DNA from: Smallanthus sonchifolius
Lineage: Eukaryota > Streptophyta > Magnoliopsida > Asterales > Asteraceae
Direction: 5' to 3'
Assembly (NCBI GenBank): GCA_023525975.1
Contig: JAKNSE010000030.1
Location: forward strand, 1,411,501-1,475,500
DNA length: 64,000 nt
Part shown: piece after piece, positions 22,727 to 33,993 of the stretch
Layout of the letters: every line of letters starts with the position of its first letter
Numbering within the stretch: position 1 is the stretch's first letter
Notes under the pieces: generated by a model
The model's input: only the letters and a program-made list of their open reading frames with translations
Told to the model about the DNA's origin: nothing
Databases searched by the model: none
Position numbers and translations under genes: made by a program

Positions 22727-23473
22727 TTTGTTTTTTGAACGACGGCGCTTAATATTAAAACAAGAGCAAAAAATAGCCAGGAGCTAGATACATGGGAATA
22801 ACAAAGAATAGCTAATTACATATTTGGAACCGTTGGCCATTTGGTGCAATGGTAGCCCCAAGACTTTCCATAGTGGAGGTCTTGGGTTCGAATCTTGGCT
22901 ACAACAAAAAAGGGGTCTGTGGCCAGGTCAGGGTGTTTACCTAGTTGGGGGGTTTCTCCTGGGGTGGGCTGCCCTAGATGTTCTAGGTGTTGCCTCGAGC
23001 AAACCCAATTATTCTAGAACATTTAGGTATTGCCGTTTAAAAAAAAAATTACATATTTGGAAAATTAAAGTTACGCCAGTTGGACAATTCAAAAGCTTTT
23101 GACTTGGATCTATTTTTGACCAACAAAAAGTCGATGGTCTTGATCTGCTAGAACATTCTTGTAACTGAAACCTATATTTTAGAGAAAACCAAATCATTAC
23201 GAGTTTTCCAAATAGCCCAACATGACAATAGGATCACCGAGTAGACCATTATCCTGGTTAGTTGGTTGGAATGGAGGGTCTTGTGCAACTTCATTAAGTC
23301 ACGAACCGAGAAGGCGAAATAGGAGGGATTTTGCACCAAAGACTAACCTTCTGCAGGATTAGGATTGCAATGAGACAAGATGTAAATACATGATCTGTTA
23401 TCTCTAGAAGGTCACCATATAACAGACATGTTGAAGAGGCAATTGTTATTCCATTAAGTCACGAACCGAGATT
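22727..23473 (-). pseudogene. L1-type LINE, 5'-truncated, interrupted by a SINE
   Basis: The minus strand carries the C-terminal LINE region: LEITDHVFTSC, LWCKIPPISPSRF and CWAIWKTRNDLVFS in broken frames, closely like DHLFTSC and CWCIWKARNELLFS of the LINE at 8500-10568. The A-rich 3' end (poly-T-rich on the + strand at 22727-22736) and a 13-bp duplication, aggattttccatt, at 22714-22726 and 23474-23486 delimit the insertion. At the 5' junction a block, cattaagtcacgaaccgag, is repeated (about 23292 and 23452). A SINE occupies 22830-23046. About 0.5 kb downstream of the MED27 stop codon. Confidence 0.8.
22830..23046 (+). mobile_element. tRNA-derived SINE with 16-bp TSD, nested in a LINE
   Basis: The head ccatttggtgcaatggtag (A box) and cttgggttcgaatcttgg (B box) are followed by a GT-rich body, a taggtattgccgttt segment and an A tail. 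Perfect flanking duplication aattacatatttggaa at 22814-22829 and 23047-23062. 217 bp. Different body from the 14543 SINE family. Confidence 0.85.
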
Positions 23474-23486
23474 AGGATTTTCCATT

Positions 23487-23989
23487 ATTTAGCCGGAAAA
23501 ATATGCGGTCATATCACCCGTACTTTTGTAGACCTTTTTTTATAATAATGTTCAACTCAATTTTGAAGTTCTTAAAAAGTGGACTCAAGATCCACCAAAA
23601 TACCTAAAAAGTGGATTTAAGCCTTAGTTTATTTTCAACCTCCTCTGTTTGTTTTAAAATCCATTAAAAAAAACAAGTTTGATCTTTTAAGTTTAGAGAC
23701 ACTTAAGGTTACATTTCGTGAAGTTTGTGTTGGTTTTGAATTTCGTGATAACTTTGATTTTCCATGAGTCGTGTTGGACTATTAGATTGAAATATTTCGT
23801 TGGCACTTACGAATTTTCTATAGGATAAGACAAATAAATTATCAAGAACGAATATAGAGTTTCTGTAGTGAATACTTGTACAAAAATTCGTAATGAATTC
23901 AGACCAAAATGAATTTCATATATAGGGGGGCCAAAAAGTCACAATGAATCCTCATAACTCTTCATAAAAAGGGGTGACAGTTGACAGTT
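23487..23989. other. Intergenic DNA, no gene seen
   Basis: No coding potential or recognised repeat. Confidence 0.4.
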
Positions 23990-25709
23990 ATAACTGCTCG
24001 TAACCACATCAGTAAAAAGCACCCATCAACGGTAACTTAGTTATTACCGATCATCATGGTTGCTACCAAAGTACAAGGTTGATACTAATGCTTCAGTTGC
24101 TACCGAAGTACAAGGTTGCTACCGATACTTTAGTTGCTACCTAACTTCATATTTGCTATCGATGCTTTAGCTCGACCCCTGCCAGGGGCTTTGTCCCTTG
24201 GACCCAGCCTAAGGGGGCCATGCCCCCTTGGAACCCCCTTTGGTTTAGGGGCTTCACCCCTAAAAACCTTAGAAGTTAGCATAGTCTTGATCGAGTGTGC
24301 ACTCTGCGCCTTCCAACTCGTATCAATGTATATTCTAACTCCTCATTTGGTTTTAAGCAAATCTAACTAAACTAAAACGGCCTCGACGACACTAAAATCA
24401 TCAACATTCCTCCCCCATTTTAGTGTAATTTTTGATACACTTATACTTATCATAATAGAAACACAAACTTATGCTTAAACTTGTAAACCCAAGTCTAAGC
24501 TTTATTTGAAGCAGCCAAACTTCATACTCATATAGGTAGCTCTTTTCATCTTGTACCTACAGATGCAATTTTTCAAAAGAACTATTAAGAATTTAAACTT
24601 CAACCTCCTGAACTTGTAGGTTTGAACATATACCTTGGGATGCTAGAATACATGTGTTAAGCTTTCCACATTGATTCAACATATAACATTGTATTAGATG
24701 AGAATTAGGTATCTTAACATGAGAGATCTTAATGGACTTCAAACCTATCCCTACAACTGGCTCGTGCACTATATCTCTTCCTAATCCTTTAGTTAGATGA
24801 TCGTCTAAATTATGTTGTGTACGAACAAACTCAATAGATATCACACCATGCATGATGAGCTCACGAATCATGCTATGCTTAATACCCAAGTGTCTAGACT
24901 TTCCCTTGTACACTTAGCTATATGCCTTAGCCAAAGTAGCAGCACTATCACACCTAATAGAGATTGGTGATATCGGTTTGGGCCACAATGTGATACACTA
25001 AATTTCTTAACTACTCAGCCTCTTTACCGGCTGCTGCTAATGCTACAAACTTAGATTCCATTGTTGAATTAGTAATGCAAGTTTGCTTCTTAGAAGCCCA
25101 AGAGATAGCTCATCCTCCAAGTAAGAATACACATCCACTTGTTGAGGAATGATCTTCCATATTAGTTATCCAATTTGCATCGGAAAATCCTTCTATAACT
25201 AAAGGATATCCAAAGTATACTAAACCATAGCCCATGGTCTTCCTCAAATATTTGAACACTCTTATGTTGCTTGCTAATGATGTGTGCTTGGATTGCTAGT
25301 GAATCTACTTAGCTTTCCAACCGCATATGCAATGTCCGGTCTAGTACTGATCATGGCATTCATCAAACAACCAATAACCATTGAATATTCAAGCTGAGAT
25401 ACAACTTTCTCTTTATTAGGGTACTAACTAGAGAACAATTTTCACAATTAAAGCTCAACCCCCGCCAGGGGCTTTGTCCCTTGAGCCCCACCAGAGGCTG
25501 CCACCCCTTGGACCCCGCCCACGGGGGCATTGCCACCCCTAACCCCCCCCCCCCCTGTTCCCCTAACAATCTTAGAAGTTAGCATAATCTTGATCAAGTG
25601 TGCACTCAACACATCCCAGTCCATATCAATGTATATTCTAACTCCTCATTTGGTCTTAAGTAAATCCAACTAAACTAAATTGATCTTAATGATACTCAAA
25701 TCACCAACA
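23990..25709 (-). pseudogene. Ty1/Copia retrotransposon remnant
   Basis: Two similar LTR pieces in the same orientation (about 23990-24406 and 25449-25709) share a gccaggggctttgtcccttg block and end at tgttgatgatttt / tgttggtgattt on the minus strand. A purine tract, aaaatgggggaggaa, abuts the left LTR (24407-24421), as a PPT should. Between them the minus strand encodes broken Copia RT/RNase H: SRPDIAYAVG-like sequence, KKQTCITNSTMES, LAAAGKEAE, GIKHSMIRELIMHGVISIEF and DDHLTKGLGRD. Many stops. Most of the interior, including PBS, gag, PR and INT, is deleted. Confidence 0.75.
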
Positions 25710-26805
25710 GTTTGCCCTTATAGGCAATGATTAAAGAACGAGAATGAACAATAAGTATAATGATTGTAGATAGATGCTTTTGTTGAGTGATCAACTTTAA
25801 CGGTGCATTATATACCCTCAAAACTCTTAATACCATCACTTTTATCAAACGAAAATAACCTTTCATTTTGCAAGAAGTTAGGTTAAAGAGCTTGAATGTA
25901 AAGATAAAGAAGAATGATATGATCATCATATCTGTAAGAACCAAGAGGGGGAGGTGAATAGGTTTATTAGTTTATATCTGTAAGAACCAAGAGGGGGAGG
26001 TGAATAGGTTTATTAGTTTTTATGTCGATGAATTTGAGTGTATAGGTATCGGTGTTTTAATCTATGTGGGTTTTAAGTTTTGAAAATAATTAATAACCTA
26101 AACTTGATTTGGTAAAAGATCCGACACATAATTGATTATGTAGCATGTGTGGTAGAGCGGGAGCACAAAAATAATAATGGAGAAAATTCTCAAGAAAATG
26201 ATAAATTACTTAAAGCTTAAACTATTGCATGAGGACCCTATTTATAGAAATTCTGAATTTGGCAGATAATTGACAAATTTTCGAATTTAGAAACTGTAAC
26301 AAGAATACTGAAATGAAAGATATAAATAGACGCGTAAATTAAGTGAATAAGTGATTTATAGGTTTTAGAATAAAAAAGGAAAAAATTGAAAATTACTAAA
26401 ATCGAGGAAAATTTTTAATTGACGAAATCGGAGCCCTTATTGATGGAATTCGGGTTGACAGCTGGATTACGTATGAGTCTGCTAACTCTAGGATTTTCTT
26501 TTTTTTTTCTTGCCTATAAAAGCAAACTCTATCAAATGTGTACATAAACTTTATCAAAAGTAGGCCTTTTACAAGTTGATATGAAAAAACTTTAATTTCC
26601 TTGCTATTAATGTAAACTTAACCCAAACTTCTGTAAACATTAACTTATATACACATTAAGGTCTGTAAAAATCCTTACTTCATTATATACACATTTGATA
26701 AAATTTGCTCTTATAGGCAAGGATTAAGGACTGATAATGGAAACAGCAAGTATAATGATTGTCGATAGATGATTTTGTAGTGATCAACTTTGATGGTGCA
26801 TTATA
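25710..26805. other. Intergenic DNA with a direct duplication
   Basis: 25711-25813 and 26702-26805 are about 100-bp diverged copies of one another (shared blocks cttataggcaa, agtataatgattgt, gtgatcaactttga/aa, ggtgcattatat). The sequence between includes the short tandem duplication at 25929. This pattern fits the two ends of a lost repeat element, but I cannot name it. Confidence 0.5.
25929..26021. repeat. Tandem duplication of a 46-bp block
   Basis: The block beginning tatctgtaagaaccaagagg and ending ttattagtttat occurs twice head to tail without mismatch. The agagggggaggtgaatagg phrase resembles ends of plant LTR elements. Confidence 0.75.
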
Positions 26806-26900
26806 TTTTTTTTGAACAGTAAATTTCTTTAGTAGGACTTGAACCTAGGACCTTAGGTGATTTAAGAGGCTTTGCCTCTGTCACCGGACCACCAACTCCA
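26806..26900 (-). mobile_element. tRNA-derived SINE with TSD
   Basis: The minus strand reads ggagttggtggtccggtgac (A box), ctaggttcaagtcctacta (B box) and an A-rich tail. Flanked by atggtgcattatat (26792-26805) and atgatgcattatat (26901-26914), 13 of 14 matching. Same family as 14543-14660. Confidence 0.8.
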
Positions 26901-27107
26901 ATGATGCATTATATACAATACCATTTTTAAAGCTTGAATATTATTACGTTTTTAATATCAAATATATATGTTTTCATATTTATGACATAAATGCCCTTTG
27001 AAGTGTAAGAAGGAGAATAATTTAATGATCATATTATATGTATTTAATAGAATAGGTAAATATAAAATCTTAAGTGTTTTGAAAATATATATATAAATAT
27101 ATATATA

Positions 27108-27625
27108 GGGGAGGGTTATTCTATAAAGTCTAAAAACTGTAAAAGGTGTAAAAAGTCTTTTAAAAACCCCACCACCACCCCCCCAAAAGCCTAAAACCCC
27201 CACTCCACCCCCCCAAACCTAACCCCCACCCCACCCCCAAAAACCTAAAACCCCCCACCCCCACCCCAAAAACCTAAATCCTAACAAAAAAAAACCCTAA
27301 AAAGCCGAAAAAGTCGTATAAAAACACTACCACCACCCCCCAAAAGCCTAAACCTCCAACCCAACCCCCCCCCCCCCCCCCCCCAAAAGAAAAAAAACCT
27401 AACCCCCACCCCAACTCCCCCCCCCCCAAAAGCCTAAATACTAAAAGCTAAACCCCTAAGCCTAAATCCTAATGCAAAAACTAAACCCTACAAGCTAATA
27501 TCGTAGATTTCGACGAGACGGTTCCAACGCCGCCAAAATGAGTAAAATCGGAGTTCGTATGTGCCGGTTATGAGCGTTTTAAACGACTTTTTACACTTTT
27601 TTGACTTTTTAACGAAACCTCACAC
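27108..27625. mobile_element. TA-flanked foldback MITE, copy F2
   Basis: Lies between (TA)n tracts. The left end TATATAGGGGAGGGTTATTC and the right end (reverse complement TATATAGTGTGAGGTTTCG) bracket an inverted pair, tgtaaaaagtc / gactttttacac. The interior has C-rich runs with cctaaaccc-type phrases and a cgacgagacggttccaacg core shared with F4 and F6. No ORF. Confidence 0.65.
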
Positions 27626-27636
27626 TATATATATAT

Positions 27637-27856
27637 GGGTGAGTTATACTAAAAATGAGATTTTTTCTAAAAAAGTGTAAAAAAGACATGGTGTTCTAAA
27701 TTTAGGCATGGTGTTCTTTTATTTTAGGTATGATGTCTATGTTTTAATTTTTTGAACATATCTCAAAATTAAAAAACATCATGCCTAAAATTTAAAACAC
27801 GATGTACTTTTTAGACAAAATCCTTTTTTTAGTATAACCTAACTCTCTCTCTCTCT
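27637..27856. mobile_element. TA-flanked foldback MITE, copy F3
   Basis: Separated from F2 only by a (TA) tract. gagttatactaaaaa near the left end is repeated inverted as ttttttagtataac at the right; further inner inverted blocks (acatggtgttctaaatt against aaacacgatgt) follow. The right end is ctctctctctc then (TA)n, as in F1. Confidence 0.7.
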
Positions 27857-28216
27857 ATATATAATATTACTCTGTTTTTGTTAGATAAATATAATAGAGG
27901 TAGATATTAAATTCTCCCGTACATATATTACTAAGAGGACATATCACAACTTGTACCAAATGTGTCTTTTTTGATAAAAAACAAGTTCAAAATTTATAAG
28001 ATAGACAACTTTTTTTTAAATGTATTGTAAATAATATTGATGTAATGTGATATGATATAATATACGTAATATTTTACAAATATTACGTAATACAGTAATA
28101 ATGATTACGAATATCATTAAGACTCGTATAAACATGTGTTTTCAAGATATGCTATTCACAAATCGTTTTACAAGGTCACCTACAATTAACAAAATCTCTC
28201 ATTTTCGATTTGTGTC
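27857..28216. other. Upstream flank of the cytochrome b561 gene
   Basis: AT-rich. The promoter of the following gene should be here, but no convincing TATA box was chosen among many AT runs. Confidence 0.35.
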
Positions 28217-29214
28217 ATGGCAAACGATCGCTCGAGTTATCGGATGTCGGCTTTTCCGGTGACCGTGTTCTCACAGTTGTTAGTGATATCTATCGCCGCC
28301 CTTGTGTTGTATTGGCTCATAAAGTTGAGGGAAGGCGTTGCTTTCACATCAAATGTTAAAATCAAGATTTTCAATGTAAATATTTACATTTAAAACAGTT
28401 ATGAATTTGATCAATTGGTTCTTTCATTACTTTCAACTTAAAAGTAATGAAAAAAAGTAAAATAAATCCAAGTACAGTAAAAGTTTTAACAGTTTTTCTT
28501 GTTTGATTTGCAGTTGCATCCGCTTTTTACCGTACTTGGATTCATTATTTTTTCTGGGGAAGGTATAAGATTGACTATAAAGCACATATGACTATATTGT
28601 TTTTAAAGCGGTTAAAATTCATTTATGAGCTAGCTAATACATATCGTTATTTCTAATAGCAATTATAACATACAAGGGGATTCCTACAACACGGCCAACC
28701 CTTAAACTAATTCACCTAATACTGCATTTGATTGCCCTTTCTGCTGGAATCTTGGGCATTTGTGCGGTCTTTAAGTTTCATAATCAACTCAAAACCGCGC
28801 ACGCGTACACTTTACATTCCTGGATCGGTTTATCTACCATCTGCTTATTTGGTCTTCAGGTAATCTTTCTATACTTCAATCCCAAAAACCATTCATTAAA
28901 CATCTACCAACTTGTTCATATCTTACTAACACAAGCTTCACAAATGCAAGTTGTTACTAGGGTTTGTCACTTTCTTGTTTCCGGGTGCCAAGTCAGCAAC
29001 ACGGGCCCGATACTCCCCGTGGCATATTTTTACCGGTGTGGTCATATTTTTCATGGAGATAGTGACCGCTGAAACGGGATTAATGGAGGTGATTATTTAT
29101 CAGAAGTTGCATAAAGGTCAAGAAGCCCTTGTCGTCAACTTTATAGGATTATTGATACTTATTTTTGGGGTATGTGTTGGTCTTGTTGTTGTCCTTCCTT
29201 TGAAAAGGAAATAG
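28217..29214 (+). CDS. CYB561: Cytochrome b561 (transmembrane ascorbate-dependent ferrireductase type)
   Basis: Four exons with GT..AG borders join in frame to 223 codons plus stop: 28217-28375, 28514-28562, 28660-28859 and 28951-29214. Proteins of this family have six membrane helices and carry electrons from cytosolic ascorbate across the tonoplast or plasma membrane through two b haems. Expected features are present: the helix LLVISIAALVLYWLI then REGVAF, the haem-ligand His candidates in NLHPLF, LKLIHLILH, YTLHSWIGL and SPWHIFTG, KGIPTTRPTLKLIH, FPGAKSATRARYSPWH and a basic C terminus PLKRK. Length is near the family norm. The usual Gln-Trp-x-x-Gly-Phe at exon 4 reads Gln-Leu-Leu-Leu-Gly-Phe. 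Intact by eye; expression unknown. Confidence 0.9.
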
Positions 29215-29407
29215 ATTACTTCTTCTGATTTAAACAAATGTTAATGGTCTTTAATATATGATATGCATCACTGAATCTTCAAGTAGTATATATAACTAGA
29301 GAAAAGTCTTCAAGTAGTATATATAACTAGAGAAAAGTTAGATACAAAGGGTTTTTTTTCATACAATATTCGATTTTAACCCCATAATATATATATATAT
29401 ATATATA

Positions 29408-29890
29408 GGGGGAAGTTCAAATAAAAAGTGAATTTTCGTTAAAAAAACCTAAGAAATGATTTCTTTTTTAACCGAAACCCGGGTCAAACGAACTCCGATT
29501 GAGCTCATTGCAGCGGCGTTGAAACCGGCTCGTCGAGGTTTTTGGGGGGTGGGGTGGGGTTTAGTTTTTTTTTTTGGGGGGGTAGGGAGTGAGTGGGGGG
29601 ATTTAGGTTTTTTTTGGGGGGGGGGGGGGGGTGGGGGTTGGAGGATTTAGGTTTTGGGGGTGTGGGGTGGGGTGGTTAAGTTTTTGGGTTTAGCTTTTAG
29701 GGTTTAGCTTTAGCGTTTAGCTTTTAGGGTTTAGCTTTAAGGGTTTAGCTTTAAGGGTTTAGCTCTAGGCTTTATTTCGACGAGCCGGTTCCAACGCCGC
29801 TGGAATTAGTTCAATCGGAGTTCGTTTGACCCAGTTTCTTGGGTTTCTTAGCGAAAATTCACTTCTTAGCGGAACCTTCCCCCCCCCCCC

Positions 29891-29891
<1 letters not shown>
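29408..29891. mobile_element. TA-flanked foldback MITE, copy F4
   Basis: A (TA)n tract precedes TATATAGGGGGAAGTTC; the right end is a C run, (CA)n and (TA)n. gtgaattttcgttaa at left is repeated inverted as gcgaaaattcac at right. Inverted core blocks tcaaacgaactccgattg / caatcggagttcgtttga flank a G-rich centre with recurring tttagcttttaggg, similar to the plant telomere unit TTTAGGG. Confidence 0.75.
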
Positions 29892-29936
<45 letters not shown>

Positions 29937-29938
<2 letters not shown>

Positions 29939-30241
29939 TGAGGTTCAAATGCTAACCAATATTTATGTGATAACCACTCTCAAACATAGTGTTACGTATA
30001 TGTAACAATTATCATTATGTTAATGTTACATATATGTAAACACTATGTGTCACGTATATGTAACATTATTTGGTACGTATACGTAAGACTTATCATTTCC
30101 GTATTTACGTTCAAAATATTTATTCAAGATACTTAATACTATTTTAACAATTAACAGAAAAAATAATTTATAAATTATGTAATTGTTTTTTAGTGGTTAG
30201 CACGGTTATCACATAAAAAGTTGGTTGGTAATTGAACCCTT

Positions 30242-30244
<3 letters not shown>
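29937..30244. mobile_element. TA-flanked foldback MITE, copy F5
   Basis: Between two (TA)n tracts. The left end ggttcaaatgctaaccaa and tatgtgataaccact are repeated inverted at the right (agtggttagcacggttatca, ttggtaattgaaccc). The interior has repeated acgtatatgtaac blocks. About 308 bp, non-coding. Confidence 0.8.
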
Positions 30245-30274
<30 letters not shown>

Positions 30275-30293
<19 letters not shown>

Positions 30294-31405
30294 GACGGTT
30301 CCACTAAAAAGTGGTTTTTCGCTAAGAAATACTAAGAAGTGGGTCAAACGAACTCCGATTGTGCTCATTCCAGCGGCGTTGGAACCGTCTCATCGAACCC
30401 TAACCCGGACCCAAAAACCTAAACCCCCCTCCACCCGCACCCCCAAAAACCTAAACCCCCCTCCAACCCTACCCCGAAAAGCCTAAAACCACCACCCCCA
30501 CCCCCCAAAAACCTAAACCACCCCCCCACCCTACCCCCCCAAAAACCTAAACCCACCCCCAAAAACCTAAACCCCCTACCCCCACCCAAAAAAAAAAACC
30601 TAAACCATAAAATCTAAACCATAAAAGCTAAACCCTAAGGCTAAACCATAAGGCTAAAACCCTAAAATTCAAACGTAAAATCTAAAGCTTAAAAGCTAAA
30701 CCCTAAAAGCTAAGATGGTAGAGTTCGACGAGACGGTTCCAACGCCGCTGAAATTAGCTCAATCGGAGTTCGTTTGATATCGTTTATTAAGGTTTTTGTC
30801 ATTTCTTAGATTTCTTAGCGAAAAACTACTTCTTATTTGATCCTCCCCCTATATAGAGGATCAAATAAGAAGTAGTTGTTCGCTAAGAAATCTAAGAAAT
30901 GACAAAAACCTTAAGAAACGATATCAAACGAACTCCGATTGAGCTAATTTCAGCGGCGTTGGAACCGTCTCGTCGAACTCTACCATCTTAGCTTTTAGTT
31001 TTTAGCTTTTAAGGTTTAGATTTTACGTTTGAATTTTAGGGTTTTAGCCTTATGGTTTAGCCTTAGGGTTTAGATTTTATGGTTTAGGTTTTTTTTTTGG
31101 GGTGGAGGTGGGGGGGTTTAGGTTTTTGGGGGTGGGTGGGGGTGGGTTTAGGTTTTTTTTGGGGGGGGGGGGGTGGGGAGGTTTTGGGGTGGGGGGGTGG
31201 GGGGTGGTTTTAGGCTTTTCGGGGTAGGGTTGGAGGGGGGTTTAGGTTTTTGGGGGTGCGGGTGGAGGGGGGTTTAGGTTTTTGGATCCAGGTTAGGGTT
31301 CGATGAGACGGTTCCAACGCCGCTGGAATGAGCTCAATCGGTGTTCGTTTGACCAACTTCTTAGGATTTCTTAGCGAAAAACCACTTCTTAGTGGAACCG
31401 TCCCC
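30275..31405. mobile_element. TA-flanked foldback MITE, copy F6: 1.1-kb near-perfect palindrome
   Basis: 30293-30845 and 30856-31405 are inverted copies of each other around a 10-bp centre. The inner 140 bp of the arms differ at only about two positions; the outer ends (gacggttccactaaaaagtg against cacttcttagtggaaccgtc) also match. The whole is flanked by (TA)n. Each arm has the cgacgagacggttccaacg core and C- or G-rich telomere-like phrases. It looks like two head-to-head F4-type units. No ORF. Confidence 0.85.
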
Positions 31406-32290
31406 TATATATATATATTCATCTTAATCATGATTCATTTCCATCACCATCTGCAAAGCTAACTGATGAAGACGAGGAGCGATGAGTCGAGTAGGCAACA
31501 ATTAATACGAAGAGCAATGAACATCAGCTGGTTAAAATCGAACAAATCAATTTGACATAAATAGATAGACCATATGAACATGGAACTAGAACAAATCGAT
31601 TGTAATCTTTGTTAAAGGATCAGAACAAATATGTGGGGTCTTGGTTAAGACCGAACAATTGATTAGAAAAACATAAATGAAAGTTGATTGATTTCATCAA
31701 TCAGAATCAGAAATCAAAGCAGAAATCAAAGTTTGAAACAACAGAAAGCAACGTAGAAATCAAAGTTGGGAGCAACGATGAAGGTTTGTTAGCGCCAAAC
31801 ATGGAAGCTTAATGTGGTGGGGTAATTTTGTAATTTTCATTTATATACATTCCAATTCCTGAGAAAAATTTGCAAACCAAACACCATATGAGATTCTAAA
31901 GGATTCCATTTAAATTCCAATTCCAATTCTTAAAAAAAATATTCCTTGAACCAAACGCCCCTAAATTTAAAAAATGTTTACCAACTACATTTTGCAGGTT
32001 CATAGGTTCACAACTTCGATTAAATGTTTAATTTCACAATGATTTTGAGTCAAACTTTGGCTCAAATAGCCAACCGGGCCATAGAGTGAAACAAGCTAAA
32101 TAGTTATTTTGTGCCATGGGTATGTTGTAAATGAGCCGGGTAGTCATGTTCTAATCTAACTATGCTTGAGCTTTGTTCGTTTTGATCTCTATCCCTAAAG
32201 GTCAAGTTCAACTCATGAATAATGTTATAAGCTCGAGCTAAGCTCGGACTAACTAGTTTATTTTTTATTTCTATGTATTTATAATTATAA

Positions 32291-32334
<44 letters not shown>
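31406..32334. other. Intergenic DNA, decayed MITE-like end
   Basis: Ends of the form ccttgaaccaaacgcccct near 31945-31963 look like a terminal repeat of a DNA transposon, but a partner was not found. The last 40 bp before 32335 are (TA)n. Confidence 0.35.
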
Positions 32335-32337
<3 letters not shown>

Positions 32338-33425
32338 AAGGGAAGGGATATTATAAGAAAGCTAAAAAGTGTAGGAAGTGTAGGAAGCCACCATGGAGTG
32401 ACATGTATCCAAGGAGGGGACCTAGGGGGAAGGGCAAAATCGTGAAAGAAACATGCACTTGTTTTTTCAAATTCTCAAAATATGCATATGCAAGTCACAT
32501 GCATATTCCCCCATATTTTTTAAACGTTCATAACTTTTTAATGCGTTATTATTTAAAAAAAATAATTTACACCATAATAACGAGCGTTTTTTTATCTTTA
32601 ATATGAGTACAATATTGTTATATAAAATTTTTAAAAAAATTTACGTGTTAAGTGGGGTTTTTTATTCATGGTGTTTTTGCAATAGGTTGTACAAACTCTA
32701 TAAAACATCATAAAAACGATGTACAAATACCATAAAAAAACGTCATGAATTAAAAAAAATCATAAAAAACCGGACATTTTATGGTGTTTTTGAAGTGAGC
32801 GTGTTATGGTGTTTTAGAACTGGGCAAGTTTTTGGTGTTTTTGAACCGGAGGAGTTTATGATATTTTTAAAAGAGCTTGTTTCATCTGGAAAAGAAAAAC
32901 ACCATAAATAAAACACCTAAAACCATTATGGTAATGGCGTCCAGAAATGCATTTTCTGTTTTCTGCTTGATCGCGTACGAGCTCTTTCAACTCTCGCGTT
33001 CATAGAGATGAACACCAAAGATAACGTTTACTCGGAGGTGTTGAAGAATCTGAAAAACGCATTTTCTGTTTTCTACACAATCATAGTTCAAAACACACCA
33101 TAAAGTTGCCCAGTTTAAAAACACCATAATACGCCCAGTTCAAAAACACTATAAAAGAAGACACCATAAAGCAAACATTTAAAACCATAATGGTAATTGC
33201 ATCAAAAAAACACCATAAAACACATTTTCTGTTTTCTGCACAATCACAGTTCAAAACACACCATAAAGTTGCCCAGTTTAAAAACACCATAATACGCCCA
33301 GTTCAAAAATACTATAAAAGAAGACACCATAAAGAAAACACCTAAAACCATAATGGTAATTGCATCAAAAAACACCATAAAACATCATTCTGCGTACGAG
33401 CTCCTGCAACTCTTGTGTTCCTAGA
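32335..33425. mobile_element. TA-flanked foldback element F7, left part
   Basis: After a long (TA)n tract the end reads TATAGGGAAGGGAAGGG, then agtgtaggaagtgtaggaag, whose complement occurs at the right end (about 62169-62190). A second block, aacgagcgtttttttatctt (about 32580-32600), is repeated inverted at about 61935-61955. The element is cut at 33425 by Gypsy A; the TSD ctaga (33421-33425 and 61112-61116) proves the two parts were once contiguous. About 2.2 kb without the insertion. Confidence 0.8.
33058..33385. repeat. Tandem duplication of about 163 bp in F7
   Basis: 33058-33222 and 33223-33385 are near-identical (shared acattttctgttttct, cataaagttgcccag, cataatacgcccag, aatggtaattgcatc). 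Each unit is built of caccataa-type phrases that recur throughout this part of F7. Confidence 0.8.
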
Positions 33426-33985
33426 TGTAATATCCAGTAATTTCCGATGTACCACCTTTTTGTCAAATGCGAACCCCCGTTGTAACACGTCTATTTTTAA
33501 GAGCGAATAAACATATTTTGTTGGTTTAAATTCTTAGTAAATGTAAAATAAATACACGGATAGGCGTACAGTATAAAGGAAAATAAAATTCATACATAAT
33601 AATATTCATAAATTTAAGATTTTATGAAAACCATTTCTTATTTTATAAAATCCAGGGACGAATTCTGCCAATTCCAAAACTAGTTCTAGCGCAAAATGTA
33701 AACAATTGAAACCACAGGGACTTGATATGTCATTTCCCGAATCCCTCTTGCCCAGAACCAGTCGTGGGTTCGAAACCCACAACTCCCGCTTTTGCCTCAT
33801 TTTCGACCAAACTCGCGAAATCGTCCAGGTTCACCGAACCTCGGGCTTGGGCTCGCGCATGCGACCCGTCCCCATGACATCATGATGATCAATTTCTACC
33901 GAGGTGCTCGCGTGGAGCCGGAATTAACTCCGACCGGCCCAACCCCCACCTACAAACCGTTCGGCCATTAAATGCTCAAATTAGG

Positions 33986-33993
33986 TATAAATA
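33986..33993 (+). promoter_or_regulatory. LTR promoter TATA box, Gypsy A (copy in 3' LTR at 58931-58938)
   Basis: tataaata in an otherwise mixed-composition U3 region about 560 bp from the LTR start. Transcription would start roughly 30 bp downstream, setting the U3/R border near 34020. Inferred from sequence only. Confidence 0.6.

Noticed and set aside
33058..33385. CRISPR-like array
   Set aside because: Two adjacent long units without unique spacers, in a plant transposon; not a CRISPR.
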